NCBI GenBank assembly: GCA_025358055.1
Contig: JANYKV010000063.1
Location: 75,569-139,568 of the forward strand
Direction of reading: 5' to 3'
Source: Gemmatimonadota bacterium
GTDB lineage: Bacteria > Gemmatimonadota > Gemmatimonadetes > Gemmatimonadales > GWC2-71-9
DNA: 64,000 nucleotides
Each line of letters begins with the position of its first letter. Within the stretch, counting starts at the first letter, position 1. The notes under the pieces are model-generated. The model was given only the letters and a program-made list of their open reading frames with translations, ran no database searches and was not told the origin of the DNA. Shown piece after piece: positions 18,837 through 27,593 of this stretch. A program made the translations under genes and the position numbers.

Positions 18837-20069
18837 ATGCGCGTCCGAACGACCCTTCTCGTCATCGCGGGATTAGTCTGCATCACTGGAGCGGCGGTTT
18901 CGAAGCGAATCTCGACCATTCGACCAGCATCGGTTAAGGAGGTCAGGAACGGTAAATGGACCGGTGAGGTTCGACGTTCTAGGTCTGACGGTTCTTCCCG
19001 TCTCGGGTTGCAAGTGGACCTCCGGGAGTCGGCCGGCTCGTGGAACCAGAACTACGGATTTGAGATCCCAGCCGAAGAGTTGACGGGGCTCAAGAATCTC
19101 TCGCGCGACTATGCAGCCACGGACGTTCACTTCGAACTCGCCCGCGAAGCGGGCCAGGTCAGCTTCGCGGGGTCGTTCCGCGATGGCCAGGGCGAGGGGG
19201 AATATGTGTTCACGCCGAGCCCGAGGTTCGTCGCCGAGCTACGTAAGATGGGCTATCAGGAACCGACTCGGGATGCTCTTCTCGCCTTGACGGTGCACGA
19301 TGTGAAAGCCGCTTGGGCCAAGGGTCTCGCGGATGCCGGAGTGGGAGCCAAGGACGTCGATGACCTGATCAGCATGCGCATCCACGACGTCTCCCCCGAG
19401 TTCGTCCGCGAGCTGCATGATCTGGGATACGACCATGTGGCTCCGTCCGACCTGCTCGCGATGCGAATCCACGATGTGACCCCGGACTACATCCGGTCCA
19501 TGCAGCAGGGTAGCAAACGGCAACCCACCGTCGAAGACTTGATCGCCATGAAGATCCACGATGTGGAACCGGGCCTCCGCGAAGAGCTCGCGGAAGATGG
19601 GCAGGAAGATGTCGACTCGGACGACCTGGTCTCCATGAGGATCCACGGCATCACGCCGGAGTTCATTCGCGACATGACGAGGCTCGGAATCGAAGCGGCG
19701 GATGTCGATGGCCTCTTGTCGCTCAAGATCCACGGCATTACGTCGGACTTCGTTCGGAACCTCGGCCACTTGGGCTACAACCACGTCGATCCCGACGATC
19801 TCGTCTCCATGAAGATCCACGGAATCACCCCGGAGTACATCCGAGATATCGTTGACGCAGGCTTGCGGTCGGTACCGATCGACGATTTAGTGTCGTTGCG
19901 GATTCACGGCGTGGATGGCGCCTTCATCCGCGCAATGCGGGATGCGGGGCGGGCGGTTGATGATGCGGACGACCTGATCGAGCTCAAGATCGGAGGCGAC
20001 CGGCATCACAATGGTGATATGGACGACGACGATGATGAGGACAGCGACGATTCGGACGATCCCAGCTGA
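18837..20069 (+). CDS. secreted protein with nine 29-aa repeats and an acidic C-terminal tail
   Basis: N-terminal hydrophobic leader; repeats such as SPEFVRELHDLGYDHVAPSDLLAMRIHDV; tail DMDDDDDEDSDDSDDPS. Confidence 0.85.
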   Translation: MRVRTTLLVIAGLVCITGAAVSKRISTIRPASVKEVRNGKWTGEVRRSRSDGSSRLGLQVDLRESAGSWNQNYGFEIPAEELTGLKNLSRDYAATDVHFELAREAGQVSFAGSFRDGQGEGEYVFTPSPRFVAELRKMGYQEPTRDALLALTVHDVKAAWAKGLADAGVGAKDVDDLISMRIHDVSPEFVRELHDLGYDHVAPSDLLAMRIHDVTPDYIRSMQQGSKRQPTVEDLIAMKIHDVEPGLREELAEDGQEDVDSDDLVSMRIHGITPEFIRDMTRLGIEAADVDGLLSLKIHGITSDFVRNLGHLGYNHVDPDDLVSMKIHGITPEYIRDIVDAGLRSVPIDDLVSLRIHGVDGAFIRAMRDAGRAVDDADDLIELKIGGDRHHNGDMDDDDDEDSDDSDDPS

Positions 20070-20090
20070 AGCATTCTGACGAAACCTATG

Positions 20091-20122
20091 CGGGGGAAAG
20101 GCAACTTTCCCCCGTTTCGTTT
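20091..20122 (+). terminator. Rho-independent terminator
   Basis: Perfect 10-bp stem CGGGGGAAAG / CTTTCCCCCG with GCAA loop followed by TTTCGTTT, between convergent genes. Confidence 0.85.
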
Positions 20123-20127
20123 ACCGG

Positions 20128-21303
20128 TCAGCGCGCCGCTTTCGGAAGCGAGCTGAGCCGCTCGGCGGCCTTGCGGAGCATATCGTCGGTTTTGCAGAAC
20201 GCGAAACGGGTATACCGATGGCCTAGCTCCGGGCGACTAAAGAAACTGGTTCCCGGTACCGTGGCAATTCCGCCTTCCTTCACCAACCATTCCGCGAATT
20301 GATCGGACGGGAGCTGGCTCAGGGCCGAGAAATCGGCCAGGATGTAATAGGCTCCTTGCGGCGCCTCACAATAGAAGCCGCTCTCCCGCAGCGCCCCAAC
20401 GAGGAGATCGCGTCGGGCACGATACTCCCCGGCCAATTGCTCATAGTACGAGCGACCCAGCTGTTCCATCGCTACCGCTAGGCCTTCCTGTAATGGGGCC
20501 GGGGCACCGACGGTCAAGAAATCGTGCACCTTTCGGATGGCATTGGTAATCGCAGCCGGCGCGACGATCGTTCCGATCCTCCAGCCCGTGATACTGAACG
20601 TCTTTGACGCGCCGCTAATGGTGATCGTGTGGTCCCGCATACCCGGGAGCGTCGCGAGGGGAATATGCTCGCCTTCGTAATAGATATGCTCGTAGATTTC
20701 ATCGGTGACGGCGAACGCCCCAAAGCGAAGGCAGAGATCACCGATGGCCTTGAGCTCGGTGCGATTGAGCACCCGTCCAGACGGGTTTCCCGGGGTATTG
20801 ACGATGATGGCGCGGGTTCGGGGGGAAAACGCCTGCGCTAGGCGGTCGAGGTCGAGCGGCTCACCCGGGGCCATCGACACGTAGATCGGCCGAGCGTCAC
20901 ACAGGATGGCGTCAGGACCATAGTTCTCGTAAAAAGGCTCGAGAACGATCACCTCGTCGCCCGGATTGACGATGGCGAGCAATGTAGCGGCCATCGCCTC
21001 GGTGGCACCGCAAGTGATCGTGAGTTCGGTCTGGGGGTCCACCTCCATGCCATACCAATCGAAGTATTTCTTGGCCACGGCGTCGCGCAAGCGTTTGGCG
21101 CCCCAGGTGATGGCGTATTGGTTGATGTTGTCTCGAATGGCCTTCGCCGCCGCCTCCTTGAGGACATCCGGCGCGGGGAAATTGGGAAAACCCTGGGCTA
21201 AGTTGATCGCGCCGTATTGGTCCGACAGGCGCGTCATGCCTCGGATGACGGATTCGGTGAATGTGCGGGTACGCTTGGCGGTTTCCATGAAGGCTGGGCT
21301 CAC
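20128..21303 (-). CDS. PLP-dependent aminotransferase class I/II
   Basis: INLAQGFPNFPAPDVLKEAA, NTPGNPSGRV, SGASKTFSITGWRIG motifs. Confidence 0.92.
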   Translation of the reverse strand: MSPAFMETAKRTRTFTESVIRGMTRLSDQYGAINLAQGFPNFPAPDVLKEAAAKAIRDNINQYAITWGAKRLRDAVAKKYFDWYGMEVDPQTELTITCGATEAMAATLLAIVNPGDEVIVLEPFYENYGPDAILCDARPIYVSMAPGEPLDLDRLAQAFSPRTRAIIVNTPGNPSGRVLNRTELKAIGDLCLRFGAFAVTDEIYEHIYYEGEHIPLATLPGMRDHTITISGASKTFSITGWRIGTIVAPAAITNAIRKVHDFLTVGAPAPLQEGLAVAMEQLGRSYYEQLAGEYRARRDLLVGALRESGFYCEAPQGAYYILADFSALSQLPSDQFAEWLVKEGGIATVPGTSFFSRPELGHRYTRFAFCKTDDMLRKAAERLSSLPKAAR

Positions 21304-21616
21304 TGTAAGGAATCGGATTTTGGGGAACGCGAAGCGGGAAAGTATACCGCGGATCCGATCGGCACAAACTGTTGTGGCCGGCGCGGCGCGAAGGGTGGTT
21401 ACGGCACCGCCGACCTGCGGGCGAAAGGCCTGACCGGCGTTGTCGCGGTTACCGATGCGCCTTGCAGAAACGCGATATTGCTTTTAAAGGGGGGGCCCCC
21501 AGCCCAGCCCCACACTTCCGGGAGAACGGCCGGAGGCATCCTCGGCCCTCAGGCGGAAAGCGTTGCCTCGCTACTGAACACCCTACCTACAGGTGAGCGA
21601 GCTGGTCGCGTGCCGC

Positions 21617-21907
21617 CTAAGCCCGGTCCTTCCAGTTCCACCACTTGAGGAGCTCTGGATCGTGGCGGCTCCGAGAAGCGAAGTACACAGCACACCGGAA
21701 TACGTAGAGCAAACAACGGTCGACGTGCATCCCCTTGAGTCGCATGAAACGTTCGTACATCTCCTCCGGGTTTGCGCCCTTGAGATCACGAATTCTACTG
21801 TACCCCAACTCCACGAGGTCCTGCGCAATGCTTGGCCCCACGCCGGGGATTTGACGGAGCTCGCGCAGCGTTTCGTTCGGGATCGCCGCCACTCGTCGCT
21901 GAGCCAT
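21617..21907 (-). CDS. helix-hairpin-helix (Cdd1/'pathogenicity locus'-like) protein
   Basis: 96 aa; ETLRELRQIPGVGPSIAQDLVELGYSRIRDLKGANPEEMYERFMRLKG...CLLYVFRCAVYFA. Confidence 0.75.
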   Translation of the reverse strand: MAQRRVAAIPNETLRELRQIPGVGPSIAQDLVELGYSRIRDLKGANPEEMYERFMRLKGMHVDRCLLYVFRCAVYFASRSRHDPELLKWWNWKDRA

Positions 21908-21950
21908 TGATGCGTCTCCAATCCAAGTACTTCGAGTTCGGGACGGGGTC

Positions 21951-22859
21951 TCAGTAAGTCTCGAGGTCGCGGGCTGAGACCGCCTTCCCATGATAACCGG
22001 CAGACCGGAGTTCGCGAAGAAGATCGTCATCCGAGGCGCCCCAGTAGAGTTGATGATAGAGTACCAAAAGCTTCGGGTGTGCGCGCAAAGCCAGATGTGC
22101 CAATGAGTCGGTGCCGGTGTGTGCGGCAGAGTGGTACCGCTTCCACGGCGCCGGCAATTGTTTGAATCGGGCGGCGGAATAGACCTCGTGGACCAGCACA
22201 TCGCAGCCGTTGCAGGCCGATACGACCGCTTGGCTCGCCCGGGTGTCTCCGGAAACCACAATCGTTCGATCCGGCGTGACGAACCGATAGCCAAACGCAA
22301 ACTTCCAGTCCGCATGGGGTACGGCGAAGGCAAACACCTTCACGTTTGAATCTTCGTACACCAGTCCGGGAACAATTTCGGTGGCCTCGACTCGATAGCC
22401 GCCCTTGGTGGAGGGTTGCAGTCCATCCCGGCGAATCTTGATGTCCTCGGCAAACGCCAACTCGAGATGCTCCATCATTGCCTTGGTTCCGGGCGGACCG
22501 AATGCGTGAATCGCCCCAGTGCGCCCATGGACCCAGCCGGTGTGAATCAAGTCGGGGATGCCGACGGTATGATCAGAATGGAGATGAGTGAGGAAGAGGT
22601 GGTTGAGACGACTGGCCTGGAGGGCTGGTTGCCCCTTGGCCGCCAAGGCCGCGGCCCGACGCACTAGTCCTGGGCCAGCGTCCACAACGTACGCGGTGCC
22701 ACGAACCACTATGGCGACGGACGGTCCCGATCGCTCGGGGTCGGGGTTCGGTGTTCCGGTCCCCAGGATGATGATTTTCGTGGTGTCGGTAAACAGAGAC
22801 GGCGCGGCCGAAGCTCCGACCCCGCCGGCCACCTGGAGCGCCAGTAAGATTGTAACCAT
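21951..22859 (-). CDS. MBL-fold metallohydrolase (RNase Z-like family), secreted
   Basis: ILGTGTPNPDPERSGPSVAIVV, FLTHLHSDHTVGIPDL, VVSGDTRAS, HSAAHTGTDSLAHLA. Confidence 0.88.
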   Translation of the reverse strand: MVTILLALQVAGGVGASAAPSLFTDTTKIIILGTGTPNPDPERSGPSVAIVVRGTAYVVDAGPGLVRRAAALAAKGQPALQASRLNHLFLTHLHSDHTVGIPDLIHTGWVHGRTGAIHAFGPPGTKAMMEHLELAFAEDIKIRRDGLQPSTKGGYRVEATEIVPGLVYEDSNVKVFAFAVPHADWKFAFGYRFVTPDRTIVVSGDTRASQAVVSACNGCDVLVHEVYSAARFKQLPAPWKRYHSAAHTGTDSLAHLALRAHPKLLVLYHQLYWGASDDDLLRELRSAGYHGKAVSARDLETY

Positions 22860-22874
22860 TCTTCCCTCCGAGCC

Positions 22875-24413
22875 CTATTTCTCCGGTCGGTTGGCGCGGG
22901 CCTTGGCCACGATCTCCTTCACCTCGCGAAGTAGGGTGGGGCCATGATAGGCGATGCCGTCTTTGATCGTCCATTCCACGCCACCGGTATGCACGGCCTT
23001 TCCGTCTCGGATCTCATCGACTCCAATCGGGTAAAGCACCTTGAGGTTCTCCAGTGGGTTCCCGTTGACGACGATAAGGTCGGCCGTGTAGCCCACCCGA
23101 ATGCGGCCAAGGCGCTCCTCCTGGCCGAGGATCTTGGCGTTGTTGAGGGTGGCGTGCTGGATCACCTTGAGAGTACTGAAACCCGCCTCCTGCTGGAGCT
23201 CCAATTCACGAATGACGCCAAAGCCATACATCTGGTATATAAACCCGGCGTCCTCACCCACACCGATCAGCCCGCCGCGGCGCTCGAATTCCCGGAGCGT
23301 ATTCATCCAGATCCGGTAATTCTCCTTCCAGAAAGTTTCGTCCGTCGAAGTCCAACCAAGGAAATAGGATCCGTGGTTGGCGGGATTGGGGCGGAAGTAC
23401 TCCTCGAGAGTCGGATGCAGATAGTCCTTGTACCAAGGCTGGGCCTGCGCCCGCTGGAGATCCCGGCTGGCCTCGTAGATGACAAGGGTCGGATCCCACG
23501 CCACATTCGCTGCGACCATCGCGTCGAGTAACTTGCCCAGTTTCTCCGGGTCGGCTTCGCGCCAGAGACGTCCCGCATACCGGAATCGGTCCACTTCGTT
23601 GTTGTAATTGTATGTGGGCGGGAACGCCTGTACGGCATCCTTCAGCGCGGCATCGGGCACTCCGTACCAATGCTCAATACTGGTGGTTCCGAACTTCACA
23701 TCGTCCCAGGCATTCGTCTCTTCGACCCCGGTATGATGGGCAATTCGGAGGCCGACTTTGTGCGCTTCATCTTCCATCGCTTGCATGATGTCGCGATCGA
23801 TGCCCAAGACCTTGATGCCGTCCACGCCCATCGCCTTTAGCTCGCGCACGTGGGCGCGCGCCTGCTCCGGCGTCCGCACGCGGTCCGTGGTCACTCCGTC
23901 CGTGGTCACTCCAAATCCCTGGCCGAATACGGCGTAGATGAAGAACCTCGGCGCTTCGAGCGTCCCTGCATTGCTTCGATCGCGAAGGGCCAAGGATTTC
24001 TTGACGTCGGACCCGACGTCGCGCACGGTGGTGATGCCGGATGCCAACCAGAGTTTGAATTCGTACTCGAGCGGCTGCGGCAGCCCGGCCCGCTCATCCT
24101 GGATGTGGCCGTGTGCATTGATGAGCCCGGGGAGGACATATTTGCCGGTCGCGTCAATCACCACATCTCCGGCTGGGTGTTTTGCTCGCCCTTCCCTGGC
24201 GGCGACCGGGTCGAGGGGTACGAGGTCCGCGATCCGGTTGCCTTCGACCACGATGTCGAACGGGCCGCGCGCGGGCGATCCGTTACCGGGAACGATGGTG
24301 GCGTTCCGTATGACGAGCCGAGGGTACCGTTTCCCGTGTTCGGGCAAGGCCTGGGCGTTCACCAGCGCCGAAGACAAAACGAGAGCACCCATGGCGACCA
24401 AAGCCAAGCGCAT
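22875..24413 (-). CDS. amidohydrolase family protein (imidazolonepropionase-like), secreted
   Basis: VLPGLINAHGHIQDE, TTVRDVGSD, IAHHTGVEETNAWDDVKFGTTSIEH, VGEDAGF, GYTADLIVVNGNPLENL. Confidence 0.88.
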   Translation of the reverse strand: MRLALVAMGALVLSSALVNAQALPEHGKRYPRLVIRNATIVPGNGSPARGPFDIVVEGNRIADLVPLDPVAAREGRAKHPAGDVVIDATGKYVLPGLINAHGHIQDERAGLPQPLEYEFKLWLASGITTVRDVGSDVKKSLALRDRSNAGTLEAPRFFIYAVFGQGFGVTTDGVTTDRVRTPEQARAHVRELKAMGVDGIKVLGIDRDIMQAMEDEAHKVGLRIAHHTGVEETNAWDDVKFGTTSIEHWYGVPDAALKDAVQAFPPTYNYNNEVDRFRYAGRLWREADPEKLGKLLDAMVAANVAWDPTLVIYEASRDLQRAQAQPWYKDYLHPTLEEYFRPNPANHGSYFLGWTSTDETFWKENYRIWMNTLREFERRGGLIGVGEDAGFIYQMYGFGVIRELELQQEAGFSTLKVIQHATLNNAKILGQEERLGRIRVGYTADLIVVNGNPLENLKVLYPIGVDEIRDGKAVHTGGVEWTIKDGIAYHGPTLLREVKEIVAKARANRPEK

Positions 24414-24456
24414 AGTCCATCCTCCGAAGGAACACGATTTTGGCCACCGTCGACGC

Positions 24457-25410
24457 TTACAGCGCCACACGTTCCAGTTCGTTGATCCGGGTCACGTTGA
24501 GGTGCACGATCCCATCATCCCGCGGCGGCTCGATGATGTTCACGAATCGCGCGCCCATAATGATCTCCTGCCCGGTGTACGAGACTCGGGCATGCACGGT
24601 CTGAGAAAAGGCTTCCTCAGTGGCCGTCAGCAAGACGAAGAGTTCCGCCTCCGCGCCGTGCAATTCCGCCTCGGATACGCCGAAGATCGGACTCTGTTCA
24701 TCGATCGGGTGCACCACCGTCCACGTGAGCGCAAGGAACATGACGTCCCGGCGCTCCAGCTCGAGTTCGAAGAACTGACGATCCTGTTCGCCGGGTTTCT
24801 TCCACGAGAAATACACGCGGGCAGTCACCTGAAACAACTCGTTCCGGCGGATGTTGGTCAACCGGAACATCAAGGCTGTCTTGCCTCGATAAGGGCCAAT
24901 GACCGCGCGTTGACTGAACACGACCCCCGCGGTGGGTCGAGACACCCGCGCGAACACGATCCCGGCGATCATGGAGAACCCAACTAGCCCGACGAAGGAC
25001 TCGATCGTGACCAGGAGGTTCGCTCCGAGGCTGGCCGGACTAACGTTGCCGTACCCTATCGTCGCGAGGGTGTGAACGCTGAAGAAGAAGACTTCCAAGA
25101 AGCGACCTGTCGGATCATCGGCGGCCGCGCCGGTCAGGGCTCCGGACCCGAGCCAGAAATAGCCCAACGCGAAAGCGCAGTTGACCAGCACGTAGGCCCC
25201 GACGGTCATCAATAGGAATCGGGGCCACGTCATTGTGAGAAGAGAATGATAGAGAGAGAGGGAGCGGAAGAACGGCAACCCTTCTCGTCGCGCGTTGAAC
25301 GATCCGTCGCGATTCAACAAGCGCGCGCGACTTTCCCGCGCGAGAACGGAGCCGAAGCCGAGATCGCGGCTTTCGTTTGTGGTCTGGGACACCGAACCCC
25401 GCGCCGTCAT
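24457..25410 (-). CDS. inward-rectifier potassium channel (KirBac-type)
   Basis: Selectivity filter TLATIGYGN between two TM helices plus a C-terminal Kir cytoplasmic beta domain (RLTNIRRNELFQVTARVYF; PIDEQSPI). Confidence 0.9.
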   Translation of the reverse strand: MTARGSVSQTTNESRDLGFGSVLARESRARLLNRDGSFNARREGLPFFRSLSLYHSLLTMTWPRFLLMTVGAYVLVNCAFALGYFWLGSGALTGAAADDPTGRFLEVFFFSVHTLATIGYGNVSPASLGANLLVTIESFVGLVGFSMIAGIVFARVSRPTAGVVFSQRAVIGPYRGKTALMFRLTNIRRNELFQVTARVYFSWKKPGEQDRQFFELELERRDVMFLALTWTVVHPIDEQSPIFGVSEAELHGAEAELFVLLTATEEAFSQTVHARVSYTGQEIIMGARFVNIIEPPRDDGIVHLNVTRINELERVAL

Positions 25411-25934
25411 GCGGCGAGGTACCGCTCGCGCAGTACGCGAAGATGATGAACTTCGTGACCCGCGATTATGTAGGCCAATGCGCGGACCGAGATGGCGTGG
25501 CCGCTCGCGGTGCCCAGCCGGGCAAATGCGTCCGCGTCGAGATTGGTCAGCAGATCCAGCGTCGCCTGGCGCACGTGAGCAAATTCGCCGGACAGATCCG
25601 TGACGGTGCGCCGCGCCGCACCGGACACCCGCGCGAACGCGTTCTCATCGAACCCCGGCAAGGGTGTCTCATCCCCTCGCGCGATCCGCAGAGCACGATA
25701 CGACATAACGCGCTCGGTGTCGGAGACGTGTCCGACGACTTCCTTGACACTCCACTTACCCTGGGCGTAGGCGAAATCTCCCTTGCTGCCGGGAATAGAT
25801 TCGAGGAACGCCCGAGTGTCTCGCATTTGCGCGCGCAAAAATACCAACAAATCGCCATCGGGCACACCTTGGATATACCCAGCGTAAAAAGCGCCATATT
25901 CGGTGGGTGCTGGCCGTGGAATCATGACCGCCAT
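25407..25934 (-). CDS. DinB family protein
   Basis: GKWSVKEVVGHVSDTERVMSYRALRIARGDETPLPGFDENAF...AYIIAGHEVHHLRVLRERYL. Confidence 0.88.
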   Translation of the reverse strand: MAVMIPRPAPTEYGAFYAGYIQGVPDGDLLVFLRAQMRDTRAFLESIPGSKGDFAYAQGKWSVKEVVGHVSDTERVMSYRALRIARGDETPLPGFDENAFARVSGAARRTVTDLSGEFAHVRQATLDLLTNLDADAFARLGTASGHAISVRALAYIIAGHEVHHLRVLRERYLAA

Positions 25935-25946
25935 GGGTCTCCCTCC

Positions 25947-27593
25947 CTATTGCCGCCGGAAACGAACATTCAGCGCTCGTCCGGCAAAGAGCGCCAGTCC
26001 ATCGACAATGCTTCCCTTCCCCCGGCTGAATCGGACGGAGAAGAGCTCCGATTGGAATCCATCGCGATCCATCGGCCGGAGGGATATGGCTTTCGTCCCC
26101 CGCCGTCGCACCGCCAACGAATCGCCCTGGAGGAGCACGTCGTAAATCGTCTCGAGTTCGTCGCTGTAGTACGTGCCAACATAGCCTTGCAATTCTGCGA
26201 GTGTCGGGTGTACCGCCTTCGTTGCGACGAACCGAACCGAGTTGCCGTCCGCGCTAATGCGGGTGAGGCCCCGAGCCTTCCCCGCCGGGTCCACGTCGAA
26301 CGCCAAGTCCACGGAAACGCCCACGGCAGTAAACTGATTCACCGCCTTCGCGATCAAGGGGGCCGTCCGACCAAAATACTCGGCGACCAGGGCGTTGTCT
26401 TTGACCTCAACGCGAAGGATGTCCTCGGAGACAGGATCCCGATAGAGCCCTGCCAAAGCCGTGACATCTTGCATCTGCGCGGGCCGAGTGCCGGACGCGG
26501 CCAAGGCACTCGGCGCGGCGGGCAGAAATACATCGGCAACCTGATGGCCGAGGCTCACCGGGTCCGCCGAGGCCAGGTTGCAGAGAAGCGCCACGGAAAC
26601 GTTCTGTTCCGGATAACGGCCCAAGAATGCTCGGTACCCGGCTGTGGCGCCGCTGTGCTGCACCTCAAGGGTGCCGTGATACTGGCCAATCAGGAGTCCG
26701 AGAGCGTAGGAGATGTCCCGTCCATCGCGCAGCACACCGCGGCGGGTCATCGTGTCGACCAGTGCTTGGCCACCCACCACCGGATGGTCGAGGTTCGCAT
26801 TCCATTTCAGCAAATCCCCAACGGTCGTCAGGAGCCCTCCGCTCCCAAAGACGTTCGAGAAGGGCATTTCCAGCCGGAAGCCGCCGGACGGTGTGGTCGA
26901 ATAGGCGGTGGTCCGGCCGGGAAGGACGGCAGCGAAGTCTTCCCGCCAGCGCGTGTGCGTCATCCCCAAGGGTTCGAACAGATTGTGGTGGGTGAACACG
27001 CCGAGCGGCTCGCCGGAAACCCGTTCGACGATGACCCGGAGGAGAATGTACCCCGTATTGCTGTATAGGTATCGGGTGCCCGGCGGAAAATTGAGATCAC
27101 GCTGCAGACTGATCAGATCGAGTACTTCCTCGAGCGAATGCACCGCGGTGCCCGGCTCGCGTCCCTTGAGGGCTAAGAGAGTCCATTGATCACGGAGGCC
27201 GCTGATGTGGTGTAACAGCATCCGAATCGTGATCGGCGTGCCAAAATTGTGAATTTCCGGAAGATACGTCCGAATATCGTCATCGAGCGAGAGTTTTCCA
27301 CGCTGGGCAAGCAGCACCGTCGCTGCCGCGACAAACTGTTTGGAAACCGACCCGGCTTCCGAGATGGATTCCACGGTCAGAGGAGCGCCATACTCCAGAT
27401 TTGCCATTCCGTAGGCCCGCGTGATGCTCATGCCTCCGCTCGTCACCCCGACGATGCAGCCAGGGGACCGTGTGTTGTCCAGCTGAGAAAACACTTGATC
27501 CACTCGATGAGCCACGGAGTCGGGCACCTGAGCGGCCAGCCGGCCGAGCGCCACGAGCAAAAGCGGGCCGAGCGCGGCAGAAGTACTTCTCAT
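25947..27593 (-). CDS. serine hydrolase (class C beta-lactamase-like)
   Basis: SISEAGSVSKQFVAAATVLLAQRGKLSLDDDIRTYLPE (SxxK), YSNTGYILL (YxN), HSGATAGYRA. Confidence 0.9.
   Translation of the reverse strand: MRSTSAALGPLLLVALGRLAAQVPDSVAHRVDQVFSQLDNTRSPGCIVGVTSGGMSITRAYGMANLEYGAPLTVESISEAGSVSKQFVAAATVLLAQRGKLSLDDDIRTYLPEIHNFGTPITIRMLLHHISGLRDQWTLLALKGREPGTAVHSLEEVLDLISLQRDLNFPPGTRYLYSNTGYILLRVIVERVSGEPLGVFTHHNLFEPLGMTHTRWREDFAAVLPGRTTAYSTTPSGGFRLEMPFSNVFGSGGLLTTVGDLLKWNANLDHPVVGGQALVDTMTRRGVLRDGRDISYALGLLIGQYHGTLEVQHSGATAGYRAFLGRYPEQNVSVALLCNLASADPVSLGHQVADVFLPAAPSALAASGTRPAQMQDVTALAGLYRDPVSEDILRVEVKDNALVAEYFGRTAPLIAKAVNQFTAVGVSVDLAFDVDPAGKARGLTRISADGNSVRFVATKAVHPTLAELQGYVGTYYSDELETIYDVLLQGDSLAVRRRGTKAISLRPMDRDGFQSELFSVRFSRGKGSIVDGLALFAGRALNVRFRRQ

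Noticed and set aside
21515-21575. Glycine-riboswitch-like string GGGAGAACGGCCGGAGG...CCCTCAGGCGGAAAG
   Set aside because: Only fragments resemble the aptamer, the conserved core is incomplete, and no plus-strand gene follows.
25377-27068. 563-aa plus-strand ORF antisense to the serine hydrolase and DinB genes
   Set aside because: Opposite strand carries intact SxxK/YxN hydrolase and DinB proteins; the ORF is a shadow of codon bias.
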